A stretch of DNA of 60,711 nt from Pseudomonadota bacterium. Lineage in GTDB: Bacteria > Pseudomonadota > Gammaproteobacteria > Xanthomonadales > Xanthomonadaceae. Below are positions 39,888 through 47,174 of the stretch, piece after piece (the first letter of the stretch is position 1; each line of letters begins with the position of its first letter). The position numbers and the translations under genes were made by a program. The stretch is from the NCBI GenBank assembly GCA_023390905.1, contig JAEWBY010000035.1:1-60711 (forward strand). The letters are read 5' to 3'. The notes below the pieces were generated by a model. The model saw only the letters and a program-made list of their open reading frames with translations. It was not told the origin of the DNA and ran no database searches.

Positions 39888-39929
39888 TTATGGAATCCCA
39901 TTGACAGGAAGTTATGGGATGCCATAGAG
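39888..39929 (+). promoter_or_regulatory. Second repressor-controlled promoter (PL-like) for the small-gene operon
   Basis: TTATGGAATCCCATT (39888-39902), then TTGACA (39901-39906), 6 nt, and TATGGGATGCCATAG (39913-39927) overlapping a -10 ATAGAG (39924-39929) at 17-nt spacing. The arrangement is the same as the cro promoter, with identical spacing of both operators to the -35, so CI and/or Cro should control both. Confidence 0.75.
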
Positions 39930-39933
39930 TCAC

Positions 39934-40019
39934 CCCGTCCGGTTCCCCCGGACGGGCGACCGGCGGGTCGCCAAGCCGCCGACAGTCCCCCCGGCGTGTC
40001 CCCTGGCCTGACCCGCCGG
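39934..40019 (+). promoter_or_regulatory. Structured 5' leader of the small-gene operon
   Basis: The predicted transcript starts near 39936, so a perfect 9-bp hairpin (CCCGTCCGG 39934-39942 with CCGGACGGG 39948-39956, 5-nt loop) would lie at its very 5' end. A second long-range stem pairs CCGGCGGGT (39960-39968) with ACCCGCCGG (40011-40019). There is no T-run. The ribosome binding site GGAGAGG follows at about 40035-40041. Confidence 0.5.
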
Positions 40020-40046
40020 CGCCCTCTTCTTTCTGGAGAGGTCGCC

Positions 40047-40265
40047 ATGTTCGAATCAACGCCTAACCCCAACGATATCGACGGCGATGCGCCTGCCGCG
40101 CTACCGCACGTTGCCGTGCGCTGTCTGCGCAGCTGCACCAGTGCCGACCATGCGCACGCCGAAGGCCTGCGCTGCGGACACACCAAGCGCCCTATCGAAA
40201 GGCTGCACGCAGCGAGCCTTCGCACGGAATCCCGTGCGCGCGAGCTGGCTCGGGGGGCACGTTGA
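40047..40265 (+). CDS. First small gene of the plus-strand early operon
   Basis: 72 residues from ATG 40047 with GGAGAGG upstream. N-terminal acidic part (NDIDGDAPAALPHVAVRCLRSC), then a basic part (CGHTKRPIERLHAASLRTESRARELARG). No domain recognised. Its stop overlaps the next start (TGATG). Confidence 0.5.
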   Translation: MFESTPNPNDIDGDAPAALPHVAVRCLRSCTSADHAHAEGLRCGHTKRPIERLHAASLRTESRARELARGAR

Positions 40266-40534
40266 TGGCGATCGGCACTGGCACGGGGTTCGTTAACTTT
40301 CAAACGGGCCGCAGTTTTCTCCTGACCATGAAGGTTGACTGTGACGATCTGTGGGCGGGCGCAAGCGCCGCGAGTAAGTTCAACACGGTTGCTTGCACTA
40401 GTACGCGGGACCGCTTCGTGTATGCAGGCCGTGACTATCTGTCCATCGGCAGCACATTGTTCTACATGCAGCCGCGGCCACTCAAAAAGGCGCTGCACTG
40501 GTTGCGTGAGAACGGCATCGAGGTGCGCGACTAA
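40265..40534 (+). CDS. Hypothetical early protein
   Basis: 89 residues from ATG 40265. Contains KVDCDDLWAGASAASKFNTVACTSTRDRFVYAGRDYL and a basic C-terminal helix (PLKKALHWLRENGIEVRD). The two Cys are not in a known motif. Coupled TGATG at the start and TAATG at the end. Confidence 0.5.
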   Translation: MAIGTGTGFVNFQTGRSFLLTMKVDCDDLWAGASAASKFNTVACTSTRDRFVYAGRDYLSIGSTLFYMQPRPLKKALHWLRENGIEVRD

Positions 40535-40731
40535 TGCCCGCGCTCATCATTCCCATCTATCCGGCGCGCCGCGCGGTCCAAGCACTCAGTGACATCGGCC
40601 GTGTGGATCTTCGCCGCCAAGCGGTGCAACTCGTCGTGTCCGAAGTTCGGGCTGGTAATGACGGTCTCCATGTGGCTCGCATGATTGCGTCGCATCGCCG
40701 GCAGCAGGTCACGCAAGGCGGTGCTGCATGA
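40534..40731 (+). CDS. Hypothetical early protein
   Basis: 65 residues, basic and helical (RRAVQALSDIGRVDLRRQAVQLVVSEVRAGNDGLHVARMIASHRRQQV). TAATG coupling to the upstream gene and ATGA to the next. No domain recognised. Confidence 0.45.
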   Translation: MPALIIPIYPARRAVQALSDIGRVDLRRQAVQLVVSEVRAGNDGLHVARMIASHRRQQVTQGGAA

Positions 40732-40970
40732 GCAACGCGCCGATTGATGTGCTGGTGGTGCAATTGGCCGTGGAGCCTGCTGGCTCTCTTGGCCAGTGGC
40801 GCGGCGTCGCCTACATCGATGGCGTCGCTGAGTTCCCGACGATCGAAACCTTCGACACCAAAGAGGGTGCGGAGCGCGCTGCGCGGAAGCTCCGCCTGCA
40901 CGCGGAATCCCTGGCACGGGAGAACGCTGCTGCTCGCGCCGCCGTTGCCGGCATCGGAGGGGCGAAGTGA
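40728..40970 (+). CDS. Hypothetical early protein
   Basis: 80 residues. A beta-hairpin-like first half (IDVLVVQLAVEPAGSLGQWRGVAYIDGVAEFPTIETFDTKEGAE) and an Arg/Ala-rich helix at the end (RAARKLRLHAESLARENAAARAAV). Overlaps both neighbours by 4 nt. No family recognised. Confidence 0.5.
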   Translation: MSNAPIDVLVVQLAVEPAGSLGQWRGVAYIDGVAEFPTIETFDTKEGAERAARKLRLHAESLARENAAARAAVAGIGGAK

Positions 40971-41161
40971 TCTCACGGCCGGATGCCCGCCGCTCCTATA
41001 CGTCGCACGCCCCGCTGCCGCAACGCGTTGGACCGCCCGCCTGGTGCCCACATGGGGACGACCCCTACTGCGCGCGTTGCATGCCCGAGGGGCTCCTCAT
41101 TCATTCCAACCAAGACATCGAATCCCGAAGCGACTGGGTTCGAAAAGGAGAACACGCGTGA
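40967..41161 (+). CDS. Small Cys/His-rich protein
   Basis: 64 residues from GTG 40967. A CPHGDDPYCARC cluster could form a small zinc site. N-terminal half is basic (RPDARRSYTSHAPLPQR). Overlaps the neighbours by 4 nt on both sides. Function unknown. Confidence 0.45.
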   Translation: MISRPDARRSYTSHAPLPQRVGPPAWCPHGDDPYCARCMPEGLLIHSNQDIESRSDWVRKGEHA

Positions 41162-41460
41162 ACGAACAATGGGTCTTTATGGTGGCACTGCTCGCCTTGA
41201 CGGCGGTGAACATCGGCATCGGCATCTACGGAACGCGCGCCACGCATTTCGACATTCACACCGTTGAAGCTCGTGATTCGGTGGAACTTGAAAAGCGCGC
41301 GGATGCAATCGCCGCCGCCTCGCGGAAAGCGCGCGATCTGGCCGACCAGGCCTACCGCGTTGGAGATGCGGAAGCGCGTCGCTTCTGGCTCCAAGTGCAG
41401 AGCGCATGCAGCGATGAAATCCAGGATGTCGCACGGGCATTGAAGGTGCACGGCCAATGA
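41158..41460 (+). CDS. Small membrane protein
   Basis: 100 residues from GTG 41158. One N-terminal TM helix (about 5-26, WVFMVALLALTAVNIGIGIYG) with a charged helical C-terminal part (VELEKRADAIAAASRKARDLADQAYR). GTGA and ATGA overlaps link it to the neighbours. An early membrane protein might alter the host envelope, but this is inference. Confidence 0.5.
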   Translation: MNEQWVFMVALLALTAVNIGIGIYGTRATHFDIHTVEARDSVELEKRADAIAAASRKARDLADQAYRVGDAEARRFWLQVQSACSDEIQDVARALKVHGQ

Positions 41461-41618
41461 GCAAGCGCACTCCCCTTCCCATAGGCGCGCTTGAGAGCAT
41501 TCAGGCATCCACCCCTGACTTCACTCCGCCCCATAAGCGCACGGGCTTCGTCCGCTGGTACGCCGGCTTCGTGATTGTCCTTGCTTTCCTGGCAATCGTT
41601 GGCCGCCTCTGGAACTGA
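41457..41618 (+). CDS. Short single-TM protein (53 aa)
   Basis: 53 residues, start ATG 41457 overlapping the upstream stop (ATGA). Sequence begins MSKRTPLPIGALESI. The C-terminal half is one TM helix (WYAGFVIVLAFLAIVGRLW). The next gene begins one base after its stop. Accepted because of the overlap and a sensible TM protein reading. Confidence 0.5.
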   Translation: MSKRTPLPIGALESIQASTPDFTPPHKRTGFVRWYAGFVIVLAFLAIVGRLWN

Positions 41619-41619
41619 C

Positions 41620-41889
41620 ATGCAGATCACACCGCTGATGCGTGAAGCCCTAGTGGCTTGCGCCCATTCCATCGACGGAAAACTGCGCCGCACGCGTGGC
41701 GGCTATGTGGCTACCGGTTCGGCCGTTCCTATTTTCACCAAGCGGCTCGTGCGCGCACTTCACAACGCCTGGTTGTTGCAGCTTCACGGCGCGTACGACG
41801 AGAGCGCCACGCTCACGGCCAAGGGTGCGAGCGTCGCCGCAGAGATTCTACCGCCGCGCTCGAATGCCTCGCGGAAGGTGGCCGCATGA
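41620..41889 (+). CDS. Hypothetical early protein
   Basis: 89 residues from ATG 41620, ATGA-coupled to the next. The sequence MREALVACAHSIDGKLRRTRGGYVATGSAVPIFTKRLVRALHNAWLLQLHG... TLTAKGASVAAEIL resembles the small winged-helix-like proteins often found in phage early operons. Not assigned to a family. Confidence 0.5.
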   Translation: MQITPLMREALVACAHSIDGKLRRTRGGYVATGSAVPIFTKRLVRALHNAWLLQLHGAYDESATLTAKGASVAAEILPPRSNASRKVAA

Positions 41890-42458
41890 GTCTGAAGCAT
41901 AGACCGAACCGCTCCCAGCGCGTGCTGCGCTATCTCGTCAGCAGCCCAAAGCCGCTATCGGTGGCCGAAATACTGCAATGCGTCGAGCCGAGCGGCGACC
42001 GGCGCGCAATGTGGGGCTGCGTCTCCACCCTAGAACGCGCCGGCAAGATTGTGCGCAGAGGCGGCGGTAACGTCGCGCGCTTCGCTGCAGCGGCCGATGC
42101 GCTGGTGGACAGGCGTGTTCGCCTGGTCATTCCTTCGAAGCCACCGGCTTCGAAGACCGCTGCGCCACGCAAGGCCATTTTGGGCAGCAGCACGACGGTT
42201 CCCACTGCCGCCGCTTTCGGGAATCAGCAGAGCAGCAGGAGTGCCTTGGGACGTGCGCTCACCGCAGCCGAAGAGAAACGGCGACTCAGCGAGGAGCTCG
42301 CGCGTGATGTCGCCGCCTATCACGCCAACGGCGGCAAGACCCAGCATTTGCGCCCAGGCGAGTCTGCGCAATCCATTCGCGAAGCAGAGGCCGCACGCAA
42401 GCAACGCGTCCTCAATGAGGCGCGCGTCTATCCAAGAACCACCACAAAGGACCACTGA
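41886..42458 (+). CDS. Winged-helix-like DNA-binding protein
   Basis: 190 residues from ATG 41886. The first 75 residues read as a winged helix (RSQRVLRYLVSSPKPLSVAEILQCVEPSGDRRAMWGCVSTLERAGKIVRRGGG). The rest is a Lys/Ala/Arg-rich linker and helix (TAAEEKRRLSEELARDVAAYHANG). TGATG coupling to the next gene. The role in early regulation is inferred. Confidence 0.5.
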   Translation: MSLKHRPNRSQRVLRYLVSSPKPLSVAEILQCVEPSGDRRAMWGCVSTLERAGKIVRRGGGNVARFAAAADALVDRRVRLVIPSKPPASKTAAPRKAILGSSTTVPTAAAFGNQQSSRSALGRALTAAEEKRRLSEELARDVAAYHANGGKTQHLRPGESAQSIREAEAARKQRVLNEARVYPRTTTKDH

Positions 42459-42694
42459 TGTTCAACCACGCACTTCTTCTGGACGGGCCGGATTTTCTGG
42501 GCGCCGTCGCCGATGCAGAACTTGGCCAGGGGAACACCATCAACGCGGCGGAGTACCTGAAACGACAACGCGAATGGGCTGCCGACAAAAAAGCCATCGA
42601 GGACCTGCAGGCGCAAGTCGATTCGCTTCTCGCCGCTCGACGAGCAGCCCGCGCTCTGCCCATGCACAGCATCACACCTTCTGACCGGCGTTGA
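42458..42694 (+). CDS. Small coiled-coil protein
   Basis: 78 residues, mostly helical (NTINAAEYLKRQREWAADKKAIEDLQAQVDSLLAARRAAR). TGATG coupling to the upstream gene. A 53-nt gap separates it from the ParB-like gene. Function unknown. Confidence 0.45.
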   Translation: MFNHALLLDGPDFLGAVADAELGQGNTINAAEYLKRQREWAADKKAIEDLQAQVDSLLAARRAARALPMHSITPSDRR

Positions 42695-42747
42695 ACTGGC
42701 CGCGCCACCAGGCATTGCCAGTCATCCTCTCCAACTGACGAGTACAC

Positions 42748-44769
42748 ATGAACGCTCAACCGTCCATCATCACTGTTCCGCTTTCGCAGCTCCGCATTTC
42801 TCCACGCAACGCTCGCAAGACCGGAGGCCATGATATCGAAGGCTTGGCCGCGTCCATTGCGGCGCACAACCTCCTGCAGAACCTCACTGTCACACCCGGC
42901 AAGAACGACAACGAATACCAGGTCGTTGCCGGCGGCCGCCGCCTCGCCGCGATGCAGCTGCTGCGCGACCGTGGCCAGCTGGACGCGGAGTTCAGCGTGC
43001 CGTGCAAGCTCATCACCGACGACGACGTGGCACTCGAGGCCAGCACGGCTGAAAACACGCTGCGCGAGGCAATGCATCCAGCCGATCAGTTCGACGCGTT
43101 CAAAGACATGGTCGAGGCGAAGAAGTCCATCCCCGACATCGCCGCCCACTTCGGCGTGACGGAACTGGTGGTCAAACAGCGGCTGAAGCTGGCGAACGTC
43201 GCGCCCAAGCTGGTGCAGGTGTACCGCGACGGCGGCATGGACCTCGAGCAACTGCAGGCGCTGGCGCTGACAGACGACAAAAAGCTGCAGGAGAAGGTGT
43301 GGTTCGGCGCCAAGAACGATTGGAACCGCAGCGCTCGCGACATCCGCTACGCGATCACCACCAGCGAGGTACGCGGCGACTCGACGATCGCGCGCTTCGT
43401 CGGCCTCGACGCATACGAGGCTGCCGGCGGGCCGGTTCGCCGCGATCTCTTCTCCACCCGTGGCGAGGTATTCCTCGGCGACAAGGCACTGCTGGACAAA
43501 CTGGCCCTGGACAAGCTGGAGGCGATCGCGAAGTCCGAGCGCGACGCCGGATGGTCCTGGGCGGAAGCGCATCTCGGCCTCGACTACGACAAGCTCGCTG
43601 CCTTCCCTCATTTCGGTGTCGGCCCGAAGCGGGAGAAGCCCACCGCGGCAGACAAGGAACGTATCGCCGTGCTCGATGCGCGCCTGGCCGAGATCGCCAA
43701 GCTGATCGACGAGGACGACGAGAACGAGACGCTCGATGTCGATGGTCGTGAGGCGCTCGAGGACGAGGCTAACGACATCAACACGGAGCGCTATGCGCTT
43801 TCCGAGGGCCGCGAGGTATGGCCGACCGAGGTGATGGCGAAAGCCGGCGTGGTGGTGTGCATCGGATACAACGGTCTGCAGGTCGAGCGCGGCCGCCTGC
43901 GCCCCGGTCAGAAGGCGACGGCCTCCGGTACCGTGACGGGTTCCTCGAAGGATGGAAAGAAAGAGCCCAAGAAGGCGACGCTGAGCCAGGACATGGTCAC
44001 CCGCCTGGAAATGCATCGCGCGGCGGCGATCCGCGAGCACGTCGCGGCACGGCCAGCGATGGCCCTGCAACTGCTGCTGACGCACCTGCTCACCAAGCTG
44101 TTTACCGATAGCTACGCCGAGTCGGTGCTGGGCCTGACGCCCGCCAACCAGCACAAGGAAGCCCGCGTCCAGATCGAATCGAAGTTCCAGGACCTCGGCA
44201 AGGCCGCTGCGCGCAAGGCGATCGACGAGCGCACCGCCAACTGGAAGAAGGCGGGGCTCCCAGGGAAGGCGTCGGAGATCTTCGGCTGGGTCGGCAAGCT
44301 CGACCAGGCGAAGCAGCTGGACCTGCTGGCGCTGGCAACCGCGCTTACCGTCAGCACTAACGGCGGCCACCGCGGCCAGGCGCTGGCCGAGCAGTTCGAA
44401 GTGGACATGACCACTTGGTGGGCGCCGAGCGCGGATTCGTTCGTTTCGTTGGTGCCGAAGGTCCTACTGGCAGAAGCGGTGACCGACGTGGATGGCAAGG
44501 CTGCTGGCGAGGCCGTGCTGGCAATGAAGAAAGACGCCGCAATGGCAGATGCCGCCAAGCGCCTGCAGGGCAAGGGGTGGCTGCCGAAGCCGCTGCGCGG
44601 CGCCGGCTACAAGGTCGGTAAACCTGCTGCTCCCAACGCGGCCACACCTGCGGCCAAGGCGAGGGGCAAGGAAAGCGCATCCGCGGCAAAGAAGGCGACT
44701 AAGAAGGCCACCAAGAAACCTGCCAAAAAGGCTGCAAAAGCACCCGCGAAGAAGGGGGTGCGTCGGTGA
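42748..44769 (+). CDS. Orphan ParB/Spo0J-like protein with histone H1-like tail
   Basis: 673 residues. ParB N-terminal fold: LSQLRISPRNARKTGGHDIEGLAASIAAHNLLQNLTV, then VVAGGRRLAAMQLL (box II) and ENTLREAMHPADQFDAF. A helix-turn-helix region follows (IPDIAAHFGVTELVVKQRLKLANVAP, about 130-155). The long remainder has several helical domains. The last 48 residues are almost only Lys, Ala, Pro and Thr (AAKKATKKATKKPAKKAAK). No ParA gene is nearby. Such ParB-like proteins occur on conjugative elements and phages. Possible roles are DNA condensation or early regulation. Confidence 0.8.
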   Translation: MNAQPSIITVPLSQLRISPRNARKTGGHDIEGLAASIAAHNLLQNLTVTPGKNDNEYQVVAGGRRLAAMQLLRDRGQLDAEFSVPCKLITDDDVALEASTAENTLREAMHPADQFDAFKDMVEAKKSIPDIAAHFGVTELVVKQRLKLANVAPKLVQVYRDGGMDLEQLQALALTDDKKLQEKVWFGAKNDWNRSARDIRYAITTSEVRGDSTIARFVGLDAYEAAGGPVRRDLFSTRGEVFLGDKALLDKLALDKLEAIAKSERDAGWSWAEAHLGLDYDKLAAFPHFGVGPKREKPTAADKERIAVLDARLAEIAKLIDEDDENETLDVDGREALEDEANDINTERYALSEGREVWPTEVMAKAGVVVCIGYNGLQVERGRLRPGQKATASGTVTGSSKDGKKEPKKATLSQDMVTRLEMHRAAAIREHVAARPAMALQLLLTHLLTKLFTDSYAESVLGLTPANQHKEARVQIESKFQDLGKAAARKAIDERTANWKKAGLPGKASEIFGWVGKLDQAKQLDLLALATALTVSTNGGHRGQALAEQFEVDMTTWWAPSADSFVSLVPKVLLAEAVTDVDGKAAGEAVLAMKKDAAMADAAKRLQGKGWLPKPLRGAGYKVGKPAAPNAATPAAKARGKESASAAKKATKKATKKPAKKAAKAPAKKGVRR

Positions 44770-45269
44770 ACACCAGACCCGACTTCGCGATGATCACCCC
44801 ACAGGCTCACGAGTTGCCGGAGTTGCTGGCGCGCGCTTACGAAGTAGTGCATCACGGCATTGACTGTCCGTCGATTGGCGGTAATGGCGATGCTGACTGC
44901 AAGTGCGATGCCGTCTCGTTCTTGCGCGACTTAGAAACCGCCCTGAAAGCCCGGCAAGGGGGATGCGTGATGGGTGACAGGACCACCGACTACAACGAAG
45001 GACCAATATGGCAAGCATTTGGGTTGACGCGCGCCAGTTATGCCGTGTTTCCAAGGCGGGCCCTTCAGTCAATGCCATGGGATTGGCAAAAAAGGATGCT
45101 CGACCTGATAAACGAAATGCACGACACACTTGGCAGCGAAGCTATCGATGGGAATTGGACCGTGCAGCTTCGTGTCGGCGGCAAATTTGTCAAAGACTGG
45201 CGCTCAGATTATCGCCACACAGGCCCGCTTCCTGTATTCGCCGCCGCTGAGAACGCGCGGGAGGGGTGA
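44766..45269 (+). CDS. Hypothetical protein
   Basis: 167 residues from GTG 44766 (GTGA overlap with the ParB gene). N-terminal part with a Cys cluster (GIDCPSIGGNGDADCKCDAVSFLRDL), then a basic mixed region (GDRTTDYNEGPIWQAFGLTRASYAVFPRRALQSMPWDWQKRMLDLINEMHDTLGSEAIDGNWTVQL). Not assigned. Confidence 0.5.
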   Translation: MNTRPDFAMITPQAHELPELLARAYEVVHHGIDCPSIGGNGDADCKCDAVSFLRDLETALKARQGGCVMGDRTTDYNEGPIWQAFGLTRASYAVFPRRALQSMPWDWQKRMLDLINEMHDTLGSEAIDGNWTVQLRVGGKFVKDWRSDYRHTGPLPVFAAAENAREG

Positions 45270-45466
45270 TGGCTGACAACAAACCCCTAATCGAAATCGG
45301 CCCAGGCACGTTCCGAATCAGCGAGGACGCGCCACAGTTGCCGGCCTGGATTTACACCTCAATGACGCGCATTGCCCGATGGCTGAACCGAGAGATGTCG
45401 GGCCGCAGCCCAAAGGATTGGATGGGGCCATCGCAGCCCAGTGGCAAGGATTCAAGGAAATCGTAG
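45269..45466 (+). CDS. Hypothetical protein
   Basis: 65 residues from ATG 45269 (a GTG one codon upstream is possible). Sequence ADNKPLIEIGPGTFRISEDAPQLPAWIYTSMTRIARWLNREM. No domain recognised. It overlaps the upstream gene by one or four nt. Confidence 0.45.
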   Translation: MADNKPLIEIGPGTFRISEDAPQLPAWIYTSMTRIARWLNREMSGRSPKDWMGPSQPSGKDSRKS

Positions 45467-45628
45467 ATGGCCGCCCACGAGATTCCACCAGCTCTGTTAA
45501 CCCTGATCGAGGCGCTTGCCGATGATGTCGCGGCAGATTATCTGCGCCAACAGGCCGCGCCTGAGAACGCTCCTCCGACGGACCGACCAGATCACGTCCC
45601 GTTGCACTCGATAGACCGCGCCGCCTAA
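45467..45628 (+). CDS. Short protein upstream of the integrase (53 aa)
   Basis: 53 residues from ATG 45467, next to the upstream TAG. MAAHEIPPALLTLIEALADDVAADYLRQQ is helical and acidic. Small proteins next to serine integrases are sometimes recombination directionality factors. This one is a candidate by position only. Confidence 0.4.
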   Translation: MAAHEIPPALLTLIEALADDVAADYLRQQAAPENAPPTDRPDHVPLHSIDRAA

Positions 45629-45638
45629 AGTCCGCCCC

Positions 45639-47174
45639 GTGAGAGTCGCCGCCTACGCCCGCTACAGCTCAGATCAACAATCGGCCGCAAGCTTGGAAGA
45701 CCAGCTGCGCAATTGCCGTGCCTTCGCCTCGCGGATGGATTGGCCTCCACCGACCGTATATTCTGATGCGGCGCTTTCGGGCGCGCGAAATGATCGGCCA
45801 GGTTACCGTCGGCTGCTCGATGACGCGACCAAGTTCGATGTCATCATCCTGGACGATCTATCCAGGCTGTCGCGCGACAATGTTGAAGTTCAACAGCAGG
45901 TCCGGCGACTGAAGTTCGCTGGCGTCCGCGTGATCGCCGTGAGCGATTGCATCGATACCGCCGACAAGGCGCACAAACTTGGCGTTGGCCTGCGCGGCTT
46001 GATGGGCGAACTGTATCTCGATGATCTCAGAGACAAGACGCACCGAGGCCTGACTGGAAGAGCGCTGAGCGGAGCCAGTGCTGGCGGCTTGCCATTTGGC
46101 TATCGTGTGGCGGGCACGGGTATGCGGGCCATCGATCCCACTCAGGCTGCTGTCGTTCGACGCATTTTCGAGGAGTATGTCTCTGGTGCCAGCCCGCGCG
46201 AGATCGCTGCGAATCTGAACCGCGACGGGGTCCCTTCGTCACGCGGAAGCACATGGGCGATGTCAGCCATCTATGGCGACAAGAAAAGAGGCATTGGCAT
46301 CCTCTCCAACCCCATCTATGTTGGTCGCCAGATTTGGAATCGCAGCAGATGGGTCAAGCATCCCGACACCGGACGGCGCATCCGTCAAGAGCGTCCTGAA
46401 AGCGAATGGGTTGTAACAGAGCACCCAGACCTGGCGATTGTGGAGATTGCCGTATGGGAGCGTGCGCAGCGTCGCATGGGAAGCAGTCGTCAAACGCATG
46501 TGCGTGCTGGACGGCGCCCCAAACATCTGCTGTCCGGTCTGCTTCGCTGCGAAATGTGTGGCGGCCCACTCGTGGTGATCGATCTCTATCGATACGGCTG
46601 TAGCACACACAAGGATCGTGGCGACGCCGCATGTCCCAACAGGCTCCGCCTTCCCCGCAAATCTGCCGAGGCGGCGCTGCTCGCGGGTATCCAGGAACAA
46701 CTGCTTTCCGAAGAAGCGTTCCAAGCTGCCCAGCGTGCGGTGCAGGCTGCACTCAAAAAGGCCGCACCTAATACGACAGAACTCGAGCGCAGACTAGATC
46801 GAAACGAGCGCGAGAGGGAGAACATTCTCGCGGCGATCCGCGCAGGAATACTCACCCCATCCACGAAGGCCGAGTTGGAGCGCGCCGAGGCCTCATGTGA
46901 GACCTCACGCCGCGATCTCGCTGCGGCGCGGGCGCAAACCCCTGCACGCATGCTTCCCAGACTGAGGGAGCGTTGGGAGGCCGTTACGCGCGACCTCGCC
47001 GCTCGCGGCAAGAATCTCCCTCGAGCGCGCGCAGCAATCAGGGAACTCCTCGGAGACAACATCATCGTCCGAAACGAAAACGGCGACCTCGTTGCCGAGA
47101 TCGCCGATTCGTCTGATGCGCAGATAACTGTGGTAGCGGGGGCAGGATTTGAACCTGCGACCTTCGGGTTATGA
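45639..47174 (+). CDS. Large serine recombinase (integrase)
   Basis: 511 residues from GTG 45639. Resolvase domain with the catalytic Ser in VAAYARYSSDQQ and LDDLSRLSRDN, then a recombinase domain (GLPFGYRVAGTGMRAIDPTQAAVVRRIFEEYVSGASPREIAANLNRDGVPS), a zinc ribbon (LLSGLLRCEMCGGPLV, CSTHKDRGDAACPN), and a coiled-coil region (about 370-450). In the integrated state the last codons read into the antisense of the tRNA gene (VVAGAGFEPATFGL). The 19-bp attachment core lies in the last codons. In the circular phage the frame would continue to the TAG at 4325-4327 with a different end (GRYLRQNVRIKLA). Confidence 0.92.
   Translation: MRVAAYARYSSDQQSAASLEDQLRNCRAFASRMDWPPPTVYSDAALSGARNDRPGYRRLLDDATKFDVIILDDLSRLSRDNVEVQQQVRRLKFAGVRVIAVSDCIDTADKAHKLGVGLRGLMGELYLDDLRDKTHRGLTGRALSGASAGGLPFGYRVAGTGMRAIDPTQAAVVRRIFEEYVSGASPREIAANLNRDGVPSSRGSTWAMSAIYGDKKRGIGILSNPIYVGRQIWNRSRWVKHPDTGRRIRQERPESEWVVTEHPDLAIVEIAVWERAQRRMGSSRQTHVRAGRRPKHLLSGLLRCEMCGGPLVVIDLYRYGCSTHKDRGDAACPNRLRLPRKSAEAALLAGIQEQLLSEEAFQAAQRAVQAALKKAAPNTTELERRLDRNERERENILAAIRAGILTPSTKAELERAEASCETSRRDLAAARAQTPARMLPRLRERWEAVTRDLAARGKNLPRARAAIRELLGDNIIVRNENGDLVAEIADSSDAQITVVAGAGFEPATFGL
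47131..47149. repeat. attR: right copy of the 19-bp attachment core
   Basis: Same 19-bp core as at 4266-4284. It forms the 3' end of the initiator tRNA, with the last 3 nt of the mature RNA (CCA) at 47131-47133 on the minus strand. The integrase reading frame passes through it. Confidence 0.9.

Larger units (their letters stand above)
4266..47149. mobile_element. Complete-looking siphovirus-type prophage (about 42.9 kb) in the initiator tRNA gene
   Basis: The element is bounded by a perfect 19-bp repeat (4266-4284 and 47131-47149). The right copy is the 3' end of tRNA-fMet. Between the repeats lie integrase, CI/Cro/CII-type regulators, primase and helicase, both terminase subunits, portal, capsid, tail, tape measure and lysis genes. 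None of the core structural genes I read is visibly broken, so the prophage may be inducible. The only clear pseudogene is an older tyrosine integrase near the left end. Late genes resemble lambda (gpW, gpB, GpA-type terminase, gpZ), so it is a long-tailed siphovirus by gene content. Confidence 0.95.

Noticed and set aside
42412..44370. 652-codon minus-strand frame over the ParB-like gene
   Set aside because: Shadow frame. The ParB motifs and coupled start codons support the plus strand.
47130..47174. Integrase C-terminal end AGAGFEPATFGL as a conserved protein motif
   Set aside because: This string is the translation of tRNA antisense sequence. It appears in many unrelated proteins that run into tRNA genes and says nothing about function.
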